In this document: positions 23,201-30,216 of the stretch, one piece after another | Position numbering within the stretch: the stretch's first letter is position 1 | How the letters are laid out: every line of letters starts with the position of its first letter | Assembly: GCA_027946365.1 (NCBI GenBank) | Contig: JAPEUQ010000021.1 | Span: 124,001 to 188,000 of the forward strand | Length of the DNA stretch: 64,000 nt | From: Kalmusia sp. IMI 367209 | Taxonomy: Eukaryota; Ascomycota; Dothideomycetes; Pleosporales; Didymosphaeriaceae | Direction of reading: 5' to 3' | Position numbers and translations under genes: made by a program | The notes under the pieces: model-generated | Seen by the model: the letters and a program-made list of their open reading frames with translations, nothing else | What the model was told of the DNA's origin: nothing | Database searches by the model: none

Positions 23201-26200
23201 CTCCATCAGTTCCAGCAGCTCCAGGGGATCTCATTGGTAATCTACTTTCCGGCATTGGCGTCAGTGAACTTCCCACGCTACCCGGATCCTTGAATCCTTT
23301 GGCCACGAATGCTATCAATGCCCTAGGAGGTCTCTTCTCTGGTCTGGGCACAGGGATCCTACCTGAGCCTACAATATCTGGAGTAGGCTTCAATCCTTTA
23401 AGCAATGCACCGGAACTAGTCGGTGGATTGCTCTCAGGCGTGGGCAATCTTCTTCCCTCTATCAGCGGTCCTCTTATTCCGGGGCCGACACGCAGTATAA
23501 ATCTCGTTGGTGATTTACTTTCGGACCTTGGAGGCGTCGTATTGCCTACCCTTCCGTTAGGGGTCGGGTCAATCTTGGGTACAACTCCCACCATTCCCGC
23601 ACCTCTCGCACTTCCCAGTCTACCTTTGCTTAACCCCAACTCTTTGCTATCTGAATTAGGCGGAATCTTACCGATATCGCTGCCTTTGCCAGAGATTAAC
23701 TCTTTATTATCTGCAGTAGGCGGATCTTTACCAACACAATCAGGACTGCCTCTAGCCGGCCTGAACTCGTTGCTTTCTGGCCTAGCTGGATCTTTGCCGA
23801 GCGCCTCGGTGCTACCTCCAGTGGGTCTGAATCCACTGTTGTCTGCATTAGCCGAACCTCTTCCAACGTCTCTGGCACTACCTTTAAGCGATCTAGGCCC
23901 GTTACTATCATTATTGCCTGGAGGTCAGCTTACATCCATTCTTACTGCGGGCTTGGGTCCCCTGCCTGCCGCATCACCAGGCCCACTCATTGATCTGAGC
24001 CCTCTGCTATCTTTGGTACCTGGTGGGATACCAACTACAGCACCAGTCTTAGGAGTTCTTCCAACTCAGGCTTTGGTAGATTTGGACCCCTTGCTTTCAC
24101 TTCTCCAGGTGGGCCCGATTTCGTCCATACTCAATTCTTTAGCCCCGCCATCAGCTTCCGTGGGCCTACCCATTGATCTGAATCCGATACTTTCAGAACT
24201 ACAAGTTATTGTGCCCTCCATCACATTGGGACCACAGCTTCCGGTGATTCCCTCGGGAGTACCGCCTATCAATCTAGACCCCTTGCTCTCCTTTGTGGAA
24301 AGCGCGCTTCCTGCTATTCCCTCTGGGCTACTGCCGAGTCCGGGAGCTTCAGGGAACCCACTGACTGATATCAACGACGTATTCTCCATTCTTGGTGGTG
24401 AATTGCCCTCGCTCGTTTCTAACATCGAACTATTGCCGACGTCACCAATTGAGTCTCTATTAGATCCTCTTCTTTCACTTGTCGGGGGAGTAGAACCCTC
24501 GGGAGGCATCATAGGTCCTCTGCCCACTTTACCGGTTGAGTCGCTGATCAATGTCAACCCACTGCTATCTGCGCTCAGTGCACTTCCGACGGCCGTACCA
24601 CTGCCAAATTTACCAACTCAGCCGCTAGTCGATATCAATCCGTTACTATCTGAGCTCGGGAGCCTTCCTACACTTGTATCCCTACCTAATTTGCCATCAG
24701 GACTCCCAATTAATCTTAATTCGCTAATATCTGGGCTCGGTGGCCTTCCCACTGCTGGACCACTACCAAGTCTGCCAACAGAACCTTTAGTGAATATCAA
24801 CCCGCTACTGTCTGAACTTGGAAATCTCCCTACGGCTGTGTCACTGCCCCTATTACCAACCGAACCATTGGGCGGCCTTAATCCATTACTATCTGGGCTT
24901 GGTGGTCTCGCCACTGGCCTCGCTGGTCTTCCTACTCCGCTTGTGTCGCTACCAACTGGACCGTTGATTGGTCTTAATCCGCTACTGTCCGGGCTAAATG
25001 ATCTAAACACGGGGCTTGGTGGCGTTCCTCTGCCTCTTTCGCTTCCGGCGTTACCAACGGGACCACTGGTTGATCTTAATCCGTTGCTTTCTGAGCTTGG
25101 CAACCTTCCGACGCTGCCTACCGCACTACCGACCTTACCGACACAACCGCTGGTTAACCTAAACCCTCTGTTGTCTGCGCTTCCTAGCCTTCCTATTCCG
25201 CAAGTTTCATTGCCAGCTTTACCAACAGGACCACTGGTTGACCTGAATCCGCTGCTTTCTGAGCTTGGGAACCTTCCTATTCCGACAGTCTCGTTGCCAG
25301 CCTTACCAACAGGGTCACTAATTAACCTTAACCCATTGCTCTCTGAAATTGGTAACCTTCCTACGCTGCCAATTTCACTGCTAGCCTTACCAACAGGGCT
25401 ACTGGTTGATTTGAATCCGCTATTGTCTGCGCTTCCTAGCCTCCCTGTTCCGCCCCTATCACTACCAACAGGACCACTGGTTGACCTGAACCCGCTGCTT
25501 TCTGAGCTTGGGAACCTTCCTATTCCGACAGTCTCGTTGCCAGCCTTACCAACAGGGTCACTAATTAACCTTAACCCATTGCTCTCTGAAATTAGTAACC
25601 TTCCTACGCTGCCGATTTCACTGCCAGCATTACCAACAGCGCCACTAGTTAACCTTAATCCACTGTTATCTGAGCTCAGTCGCGTTCCCACGCCTATATT
25701 ACAAGGCTCACCAACAGTCCCGATAGTCGACCTCAATCCGCTATTGTCTGAACTTGGTGGGGTTCCTACACTTCCTTTGCCAGGCTTACCAAGTACACCA
25801 ACAGCCAACTTTAATCCGCTGTTGTCTGCACTTGGTGGCCTTCCCACACTTTTGTTACCTGGTTTACCAACGGCACCTTTAGTCGATCTTAATCCTCTGC
25901 TATCTGAGCTCGCGAGTCTACCTAGGCCGACATTATCAGGCTTGCCAACAGGTCCTATAGTCGGTCTTAATCCGCTGCTTTCAGAACTTGGTAGTCTTCC
26001 CACTCCCGCTTCACTACTGAATCTACCAACAGGACCAGTCATAAATCTCAATGCACTGACATCTATCCTCAATGGTGGAGTCCCTTCATCTATCTCGTTA
26101 CCAACAGGATCACTGGTCAATCTCAATCCACTGTTGTCACTGGTCGGTGAACTACAGCCTTCATTGGGACCGACCGGGCTACCAACTTCAAACCCATCAA

Positions 26201-29200
26201 GCAATCCGCTCATTGATCTCAACCCGATCTTCTCTATCTTTGGTGGCGAACTACCTACATCTGTACCTCTACCTGTTTTGCCAACAGAACCGCTTATTGA
26301 TCTCAATTCGCTTCTATCTCTGCCAACAGCTGTATCCCTTCCTGGGCTACCAACGTTACCAACAGGACCACTCGTTGACCTGAGTGCACTACCATTCTTA
26401 CCTACGCCTGTGTCAATACCTACTCTACCAACGGTGCCAATAGTCGACCTCAATCCCCTCTTAACGCTAATTGGTGGGCCCCAATCCTCACTTGGAGGCA
26501 TATTAGGCTCCATACCAACCGCCTCACCTGGGTCCCTCGTCGACCTAAACCCTCTTTTTTCCGTCTTAGGAACAAATCCTCTCCCTACTTCACTGCCGGT
26601 CGACCTCGGTCCTTTATTATCGCTCCTTGCAGCGATACCTACGAACACTCCTATATTTGATATCAATCTCTCGTTGGGAGGTTTAGAAGGTCTTTTTCCC
26701 ACCTACCATAGTAGTACAATATTGATTGACCAGGCTACTACTCTTTCGAATACCGCTCCGCTTTTTACGGAATCTTTCCGTTCACCCAGCTCAGGACAAT
26801 CTGCATCGTACACCTCAACTCCAACCCCGCAAATTACTTCTGGGGTTACCCCATCAACGCTCAGTACTTCAATCAGGCCTGGAAGCGATGTTTCGTCGTC
26901 TGAGGGATTTGGTATCCTTGAAATAATGTTTGGACTTGATACAACCACGCCATTGGAAACTGCAGCAACAACGAGCCGTACACAAAGGTCATTCACCCCC
27001 AGAGAAAGTAATGGTGGCATAAGAACGTCGAGATCATTCGGAAGTAGCACTGCCAACCAACTTTATTCAACGAGTGAAGGAGCTCTCACATCTATTTCTT
27101 CATCTTTGCTACAAAGCTCTTCGCTAGTGACGAGTTCATCCATGATAGGGTCGCTCGGCATAAATCAAGTACCGTTGTCTTCGACCCGCTCAAGTGTTTT
27201 GACTAGTGTTACTCAAACGCTTCAGCCTACATCGGTGACCCAAGGTGGCGCCCTAGAAGTTTCGGCCGCCGTCTCATTGATCATATTTGAGAACCCGCCG
27301 CCACCCACTGTCTCACCAATAGGTATCCAGAATGTACAGCAGTCTACCCTCTCATCAACAACTATCGAGAGCTCACTGCAATCCGTCATCTCCTCGACAA
27401 CTAGTGAGAGCCCACAATCCACTGCCTCTGAAGCAGAGATCCTGATCATTGGAGCATTCGATTTCCCAATAACTACTGGGAGCTCTACTCAATCTGCTAC
27501 CCCGCCGACGGCTAGTGAGAGCCCACAGTCAGCTGCGTCCGAAGCGGAAGAGCAAGTCTTCATAGCATTCGACATTCCAACAGCTACCGAAAACTCGCAA
27601 TCCACTGTATCCGAACAGGATTTTTTCATAGCCCTCGACGTTCCAACAGCTACTGAAAGCTTTACAGAATCTGCTGTCTCACCAACGGCTAGTGAGAGCT
27701 CACAGTCAACCGCGTCTGAAGCGGAAGAGCAGGTTTTCATAGCATTCGACATTCCAACAGCTACCGAGAGCTTACCAGAATCTACTATTCCCCCAACATC
27801 CAGTGAGAGCCTACAGACCACTACCTCTGAAACAGAAGTTCAGATCTTTGGAGCATTCGACATCTCAACAACCATTGAGAGCTCACCACAATCTACTACC
27901 TCACCAACAGCTATTGAGAGCTTACCGCAATCTATCATCTCTCTAACAACGCTCGAAAGTTCGCAATCTGTTATAAGCTTGCAAACCACCACCGCAAGCT
28001 TACAATCCACAATCGGAAGCTCACAATTCACTATTAGCTCTCAGTCCACCATCGCGAGCCTACAATCCACTCCCAGCTCACAATCTACTACTGCGAGCTC
28101 GCAATCCATTATTTCACAAACAGGTGTTCAAGGCATTCAAGCACTTGCCCTCTCAGCAACCACTCCGAGCTCACTACAATCTACTATCTCGACATTAGCC
28201 ATTGAGAACTTATCGCAATCTACCATATCTTCATCAACTATTCAGAGCTCACAATTCACTACAAGCTCGCAGTCCACTCTAAGCTCGCAATCCACTATCA
28301 GCTCACAGCCCACCGTCGCGAGCGTACAATCCACTGTGTTACAAACAGGTATTCAAAGCATTCAAGCACTTGACCTCTCAACAACTGTTGCCAGCCCAAC
28401 AGAATCTCTCATATCTTCGACAACTGTCGAAATCTCACCATCTACTCTCGAAAACTCACAATTCACTATCACTACATCACAGGTCACTACTTCGCAGGTC
28501 AATACCTTGCAGGTCACTACCTCCGAAGCAGAAGTCCAGGTCTTTCAAGCATTTGACTTTCCAGTAGCTATTGAGAGCTCATCGCAACCTATTGCATCTT
28601 CAACGGCTGTCGAAAGCTCACAGTCCACAACTGGGAGCTTATCGCAGTCTGTTATATCTTCAACTACCGAAAGCTCACAATCGACCATTGAGAACTTATC
28701 GGAACCTGCTACATCAACTATCGAGGCCACACAATCCCCTACCTCCGAAGAAGAAGTCCAAATCTTTCAAGCATTCGACTTTCCAGTAGCTGTTGACAGC
28801 TCAACACAACTTGTTACGTCTTCGACTATCGCAAGCTCACAATCTACTACTGAGAGCTCACGACCCGCTGTCCAGCTCGTTCAAGCATTCGCCATCCCAC
28901 CTGCTATTGAGAGCTCACAGTCCATCGCCAGTCTAACATCGTCCTCACAACCTCCTGCTTCTCCAAGCCCTGGACCTGGACCAGCATCGTCCTTGCAGTC
29001 TACAAGTTCCCAGTATCTCAATCCTAGTGCAACATCATCTGCATCTATAAGGTTTCAGGCTGCTTTGATTAATCAAAGTCCCTCGGGAACTGGATCTCGG
29101 ACAACCAGTCCAGGAGCATCTAGCATAATAAATCTGGCGAGCTCAATCAGAACAGGTACTTCAAATTTTGGCCCATCCAATTCTAACTTGGGTGTCTTTA

Positions 29201-30216
29201 ACGTTGCAAACGAACCCTTGACAACTTCCTCATCCCGAAGAGATAGATACACAAGTAGCAGGCCAAATCCACCTCCTACGGCAACTGTCGTTATAACTCT
29301 TGTTCGGACCGCATCCCAAAGCTATAATCTGATTCAGACTTCCACGACAATTCAATCAGAAACCTCCGGACTGCTGTTGGCCAACGCCATCTCCTCTACC
29401 CTAATCAGCAATGGGAAAATCATTTCAACAGGAACAAGCATGATAGGAATCTCAACCACTATCTCGGGGACGAATAGCGGAAACGTTCAAGCATTCGGCT
29501 TCCCAGCAACAGTTACTGAGATTTCGTTACAATCTAGTATTACGTCAGCAATATTCCAGAGTTCACCATCATCCACTATCTCAGAAACAGATATCGAGCC
29601 TTTCGGGCCATTCGGCTTCCCAGCGTCAGATATTGAGAGCTCAACTACCCAGTCGTTGCCTGGTCTTGGTGCCCAAGCCGGGACTTCCGCTCGAGTGTCG
29701 GTACCTACGAAGTCAGCTTTACATACACCTGTTGCTCCTCGACCATGGTGGAAGTGGAGTGATCCAAGTGATCCAGGTGATGGTGTAGATGATGAGGGCC
29801 TCGGTACTGGCCAAACCTATCACTATGGAAATCAAGGCCAACATTTGAACCAAATTCAACATGGCAATAATGCCAAGAGCCCTAATCAAGTCCACAATGA
29901 TAACAAAGGCAAAAGGCCGAATAAAATTCACAATGGTAACGAAGGCAAAGGGGGAAATCGATTCAAACATGGTAATGGCGGACAAGGACACAGGGACAAT
30001 AGCTATGAAAGAGATGAAAATGAAGTGACAGATTATGTCGATAAAGATGACGTTGAAGAGGGAGATGTTAGCTGTGCCAAATGCGATTGGTCAGACGGAG
30101 AAGACAACGAAGGTGAAGGGGTTGATTGGGAATGGGTTGAAGATGATGCTATGGATCCTCAAGATGAAGCAAACCAGAAAGGAGAAGACAAAGAAGGCGA
30201 CAAGTCTCAAGACTAA
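14254..30216 (+). CDS. Giant secreted repeat protein, 5,320 residues, single exon
   Basis: One open frame of 15,963 bp without intron. Order of parts: cytosolic-type basic start, hydrophobic signal segment (residues about 19-37, ends ADRAWS); PAN/apple-like module with Cys 53, 78, 98, 102, 108 and 120; Gly/Leu/Ser/Val repeats built on QNPLGGLLGGLGG (about 130-1270); a short aromatic, charged island (about 1260-1290); LPSVGLPTVAVQLPSL repeats (about 1513-1665); GGLLSGLG repeats (about 1683-3112); PLVDLNPLLSELG repeats (about 3113-4149); Ser/Thr-rich region with a recurring AFDFP motif (about 4170-5149); WWKWSDP; His/Asn/Gly repeats (5190-5250); acidic tail. Lysine, Trp and Cys are nearly absent from the core. 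No C-terminal membrane anchor. Secretion is well supported; a wall, matrix or surface-coating role is inference. No known family recognised beyond the N-terminal module. Confidence 0.9.
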   Translation: MMELDAPISKKRPASPAWPTCIMYILAWLLFADRAWSRPQLLPILQPAQSTTCSDATGTTYANGTTIIDQGRVYQVICNNNLLQATLSTSLTPSLTVCVDACVGSPYCVGATYDNLLRTCTLKGVTGVIANTVNGLGNTLGGLLGTSNGVIALVPVGVVSSLLPSTAIRAASTSVSPVALPSVSVSPSRALPGTSIGVTVSVGASLSAGAVVPILSSLVVPLIPNSPSAIVPSSSLRISTPTPVISVPSAPAASSVANALGGLLSALAIPSSSIRISTPTPPVVVPVSTPAAQNLLGGLLGGLLGGAASSIVGAPSSLVAVPSSVPSRGVSSVLPGPLISTPLVAAPLVTTPLVISPQTPAVSGVQNVLGGLLGGLLGGGPSSVIVVPSSAPPVGVSSALPAVSVSAPSVPAPVVSSVQNPLGGLLGGILGGPVSSVAAGPSILVAVSVNVPALGVPSVLPIVSVPAPSLVSSIVPAVSFIPAASSVQNPVGGLLGGLLGVLGGPGSVPAVSSSAAPPVIAAPSTVLPVIPAASSVQNPVGGLLPILGGLGGGVPVSSPVAPLGIATSSAASPSAASPVSPAASSAQNPFGGLPSNLGGFLSGLAVPTSVASLTPASLALSGVSNVGVVSSVQNPLGGLLQGLGGILPQPSPIAVVTPSQVVPIVSSVAPVGGVQNPLGGLLPGLSVLESLVNVPNPTLNIPSVGLSSLPGLSIPTPSAILSRPLSILGVSALQSPLGGSAIGIAGLGSVPAVVASPVLGLPSLGISAALVVPSPGVLTPSPAVPAASPTLATGGVQNPLGGLLGGLGGLLGQPSLALGVSLGLPAVSVGLPAVSLGLPALSVPALSIQAISAPALSVPTLSVPGFSVQGFSLATPSPVAPVASPTLATGGVQNPLGGLLGGLGGLLGQPNLALGVSLGLPAVSVGLPAVSLGLPALSVPALSIQAISAPALSAPALSVPALSVPALSAPGLSAPVLSVPAISAPVLSVPGFSVQGFSLPTPSPAAPIASPTIATVGIQNPLGGLLGGLGGLLGQPSLAVGVSLGLPAVSLGLPAVSLGLPAVSLGLPAVSVGLPAVSVGLPAVSVGLPAVSAGLAASVGLPALSLGLPVLSVPAVASNLQPILPVVTPALSNPLAQQSVLGGIPVPQPSALLPAVSAPNPINSGIFISALDSALEGILGIPIPTAIPSLASPSLVANVPAASAPNAGSNSLLPVLGAVLGSLLGLPGIPTALPTTIAQPGVASVPLITSSASLLSPSLENQLDAMLSYLSFDLGIYFPRDQFFSMYGISPSTATPIPATLAPPVTTPANQGLVPGALSVLGLGPIAAVPSGPILSAQVSLSAGVALPSVNSVGGGVLGGVFSAIGLGGPPSAVPSLPVASLAVATPSPLVPSVNIGSLVQSPASVSTAPSGASPGAGGGILGGLFSALGLGGLPSAQPSLPVASLPPAVLSVNAGSILQSSAPTPVAPGGATPGAGNLLGGLLSDLSNVPTPIVNPNGAPPATGVNLLEISLGLPNVALPTAPLINVPSLGIPSIGLPSVGLPTVAVQLPSLGVLSVQGLSGGLPGLGLPSVGIQLPSLAVPSIGLPSVGLPNVGLPSIAVQLPSMSLPSIGLPSIGLPTVEIQLPSLGIQAIETASMGTPNIGLPAISLPTVAVQLPSLGGPSASLPLVGPGPSQLPTSPNNPPNLLGGLLSGLGLGGLPTVGLLIPQAPSSIPNVVGGIVGGLLSGLNVPTSLPLALGAGSQTTAPSNAANIIGGVLSGLGLPGGLPIPTNAPAVPSASLPNVIDQVVGGLLSGLPIISSPPPPSVPGPSNAANVLGGLLSGLGLPQGPTITNVPAAPSISIPNLVDEVLGGLLTNLNPSQLLPTLTGVPNLLPGTSLPNVGNEVIGGLLSAIKASGSLSGPLPTEGLVGPFNGLLSGIGLPGGISVPISGILAIPSVPISGIPSQLSGVVPGIPGVVGDILSGVIHPALPLLTGVPNLLPTVSVPSGLQGAVGGLLSGLANPSLSQLPNLLPTTALTNPVDEAVEGILSGLAIPGVPPASRASNPVEGVLGGLLSGIVAPIIPTATIGPSVPNLLPVAPTPNLGGVVGGLLSGLGVPSGLPLIPGSLNLQPTNSIPNGVGEQVGGLLSALEIPSSLPIISQPGIIGGVLSGLAGVRPTISPEIPQLLSELAAGLPLPTSGPPNLVGGLLSGLGPLGSGILNPSAVPPNLVDNLLSGLGNLPSEIPSLTRGVPLPLITPVPSIVDEVIGGVLSGLGGSFNNALPSGVPSNIIENLLSGLAPNPGPILSAPMGSGIAQPIPTGNIAPGGLLGGLISGIELGGLPIPTAIPTVSLPIPTNANTLGGLLGSFDPGILLGSQFSIPAVPSGSRSPEGLGNLLSGLGPLLPTNILSNLPAALPSSGLPAIVEGILSDLEIGGGLLTAIPTGPLPSTINPGINQNPIGGLLSGLGLPLSLPLPTGIPAPLGGLNPSLNVGSLLPGLLSNIVEGFPTPTALGPLPSITNLGGLVSGILSGLQLPPGLPLPTNIAVPPVLSILPVDISLLPGLLSNLPGLPISGAPPLPSATNAGPIDELLNGLLTNAALSPLPNPTITDLDDAIGGLFSALEIPTALAAPSVSGVELGGDLFSGLLSNLPAPSNLPPIGPLPSLNNLGQIESIVNGLVSGLPHVSVPISVPQPSVTPGNIIGDLLSGLAPGLQQPFSFDPALNTRIGGLLSGLLPGVSLPTVLPSVTAPNNVGELVNNLLSDLGTPVLSLPLPTNVVGDIVSGLLSELAGTPTLPGIPLPSVTPPIPIGGVIGGLLSVVPGVSGLPPVPLPAISLPTDVLGGIVGGVLSDLGGPISPGVLPISLPFTTFITIPIPSPILPIEVPAPATTGGSGGGLLGGLLSAVGLGGAVPTLTPGIPLAPSAGNVLGGLLSALPGSVNPAIPISISPGLATAAPANIIGGLLSGLGLPATTNIPGVLNGLLSDLGRIPTTLVRVPSPSVPAAPGDLIGNLLSGIGVSELPTLPGSLNPLATNAINALGGLFSGLGTGILPEPTISGVGFNPLSNAPELVGGLLSGVGNLLPSISGPLIPGPTRSINLVGDLLSDLGGVVLPTLPLGVGSILGTTPTIPAPLALPSLPLLNPNSLLSELGGILPISLPLPEINSLLSAVGGSLPTQSGLPLAGLNSLLSGLAGSLPSASVLPPVGLNPLLSALAEPLPTSLALPLSDLGPLLSLLPGGQLTSILTAGLGPLPAASPGPLIDLSPLLSLVPGGIPTTAPVLGVLPTQALVDLDPLLSLLQVGPISSILNSLAPPSASVGLPIDLNPILSELQVIVPSITLGPQLPVIPSGVPPINLDPLLSFVESALPAIPSGLLPSPGASGNPLTDINDVFSILGGELPSLVSNIELLPTSPIESLLDPLLSLVGGVEPSGGIIGPLPTLPVESLINVNPLLSALSALPTAVPLPNLPTQPLVDINPLLSELGSLPTLVSLPNLPSGLPINLNSLISGLGGLPTAGPLPSLPTEPLVNINPLLSELGNLPTAVSLPLLPTEPLGGLNPLLSGLGGLATGLAGLPTPLVSLPTGPLIGLNPLLSGLNDLNTGLGGVPLPLSLPALPTGPLVDLNPLLSELGNLPTLPTALPTLPTQPLVNLNPLLSALPSLPIPQVSLPALPTGPLVDLNPLLSELGNLPIPTVSLPALPTGSLINLNPLLSEIGNLPTLPISLLALPTGLLVDLNPLLSALPSLPVPPLSLPTGPLVDLNPLLSELGNLPIPTVSLPALPTGSLINLNPLLSEISNLPTLPISLPALPTAPLVNLNPLLSELSRVPTPILQGSPTVPIVDLNPLLSELGGVPTLPLPGLPSTPTANFNPLLSALGGLPTLLLPGLPTAPLVDLNPLLSELASLPRPTLSGLPTGPIVGLNPLLSELGSLPTPASLLNLPTGPVINLNALTSILNGGVPSSISLPTGSLVNLNPLLSLVGELQPSLGPTGLPTSNPSSNPLIDLNPIFSIFGGELPTSVPLPVLPTEPLIDLNSLLSLPTAVSLPGLPTLPTGPLVDLSALPFLPTPVSIPTLPTVPIVDLNPLLTLIGGPQSSLGGILGSIPTASPGSLVDLNPLFSVLGTNPLPTSLPVDLGPLLSLLAAIPTNTPIFDINLSLGGLEGLFPTYHSSTILIDQATTLSNTAPLFTESFRSPSSGQSASYTSTPTPQITSGVTPSTLSTSIRPGSDVSSSEGFGILEIMFGLDTTTPLETAATTSRTQRSFTPRESNGGIRTSRSFGSSTANQLYSTSEGALTSISSSLLQSSSLVTSSSMIGSLGINQVPLSSTRSSVLTSVTQTLQPTSVTQGGALEVSAAVSLIIFENPPPPTVSPIGIQNVQQSTLSSTTIESSLQSVISSTTSESPQSTASEAEILIIGAFDFPITTGSSTQSATPPTASESPQSAASEAEEQVFIAFDIPTATENSQSTVSEQDFFIALDVPTATESFTESAVSPTASESSQSTASEAEEQVFIAFDIPTATESLPESTIPPTSSESLQTTTSETEVQIFGAFDISTTIESSPQSTTSPTAIESLPQSIISLTTLESSQSVISLQTTTASLQSTIGSSQFTISSQSTIASLQSTPSSQSTTASSQSIISQTGVQGIQALALSATTPSSLQSTISTLAIENLSQSTISSSTIQSSQFTTSSQSTLSSQSTISSQPTVASVQSTVLQTGIQSIQALDLSTTVASPTESLISSTTVEISPSTLENSQFTITTSQVTTSQVNTLQVTTSEAEVQVFQAFDFPVAIESSSQPIASSTAVESSQSTTGSLSQSVISSTTESSQSTIENLSEPATSTIEATQSPTSEEEVQIFQAFDFPVAVDSSTQLVTSSTIASSQSTTESSRPAVQLVQAFAIPPAIESSQSIASLTSSSQPPASPSPGPGPASSLQSTSSQYLNPSATSSASIRFQAALINQSPSGTGSRTTSPGASSIINLASSIRTGTSNFGPSNSNLGVFNVANEPLTTSSSRRDRYTSSRPNPPPTATVVITLVRTASQSYNLIQTSTTIQSETSGLLLANAISSTLISNGKIISTGTSMIGISTTISGTNSGNVQAFGFPATVTEISLQSSITSAIFQSSPSSTISETDIEPFGPFGFPASDIESSTTQSLPGLGAQAGTSARVSVPTKSALHTPVAPRPWWKWSDPSDPGDGVDDEGLGTGQTYHYGNQGQHLNQIQHGNNAKSPNQVHNDNKGKRPNKIHNGNEGKGGNRFKHGNGGQGHRDNSYERDENEVTDYVDKDDVEEGDVSCAKCDWSDGEDNEGEGVDWEWVEDDAMDPQDEANQKGEDKEGDKSQD
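14640..18060 (+). repeat. Giant protein repeat block A: QNPLGGLLGGLGG dialect
   Basis: In-frame repeats, each with a core such as SVQNPLGGLLGGILGG, separated by Ser/Val/Pro/Ala spacers (VSVPS, LGLPAVS). Cores start near 15346, 15502, 15709, 15856, 16006, 16141, 16267, 16639, 16921 and 17305. Between 17370 and 17590 a seven-residue unit (LGLPAVS) repeats almost perfectly about ten times. Confidence 0.85.
16621..17196 (+). repeat. 288-bp near-identical tandem duplication
   Basis: The stretch beginning acactggcaacgggaggcgt at 16621 recurs at 16909, an offset of 288 bp (96 codons), with only scattered silent or conservative differences. A third, more diverged and longer copy starts near 17287 (offset 378 bp). 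The offsets are whole codon multiples, so frame is kept. This points to recent unequal recombination or slippage inside the gene. Confidence 0.85.
18790..19260 (+). repeat. Giant protein repeat block B: LPSVGLPTVAVQLPSL dialect
   Basis: About nine units of IGLPSVGLPTVAVQLPSLG-like sequence, a different repeat from block A. Alternating Gly/Leu-Pro and Val-Gln-Leu segments suggest extended or beta-type structure (inference). Confidence 0.75.
19300..23590 (+). repeat. Giant protein repeat block C: GGLLSGLG dialect
   Basis: Dozens of units of about 25-40 residues, each centred on NxxGGLLSGLGxP, with spacers such as PIPTNAPAVPSASLPNV. The core is a glycine-zipper-like hydrophobic segment. The preceding residues often read NVVDEVIGGLLSGL, giving an amphipathic helix-like pattern. 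Confidence 0.8.
23590..26700 (+). repeat. Giant protein repeat block D: LPTGPLVDLNPLLSELG dialect
   Basis: About 35 units of 20-35 residues with consensus LPTGPLVDLNPLLSELGNLP. Unlike blocks A-C each unit carries an Asp and often a Glu. A 243-bp (81-codon) near-identical duplication is visible, beginning ggaccactggttgacctgaa at 25228 and again at 25471. Confidence 0.85.
26760..29700 (+). repeat. Giant protein block E: Ser/Thr-rich with recurring AFDFP motif
   Basis: Mucin-like Ser/Thr/Gln sequence (SSQSTISSQ-type) likely to be heavily O-glycosylated. A motif of the form EVQIFQAFDFPVAIESS recurs about a dozen times, near nt 27440, 27548, 27614, 27725, 27836, 28126, 28350, 28532, 28754, 28873, 29482 and 29590. 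Confidence 0.8.
29821..30000 (+). repeat. Giant protein block F: 12-residue His/Asn/Gly repeat
   Basis: About five units near 12 residues: HYGNQGQHLNQIQ, HGNNAKSPNQV, HNDNKGKRPNKI, HNGNEGKGGNRF, KHGNGGQGHRD. This is the first strongly basic, hydrophilic part of the protein. It is followed by a tail dominated by Asp/Glu, with a CxxC pair (SCAKCDW). Confidence 0.8.

Noticed and set aside
18264..26702. Long minus-strand reading frames opposite the giant gene (for example 24618-26702, 694 codons; 20685-22235; 22284-23639)
   Set aside because: They all lie in the same antisense frame. In that frame a stop needs a sense codon starting TA or CA (Tyr, His, Gln) after a T- or C-ending codon, and the repeat protein almost lacks those residues. 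The openness is a composition effect; the translations are shuffled repeats without domains.
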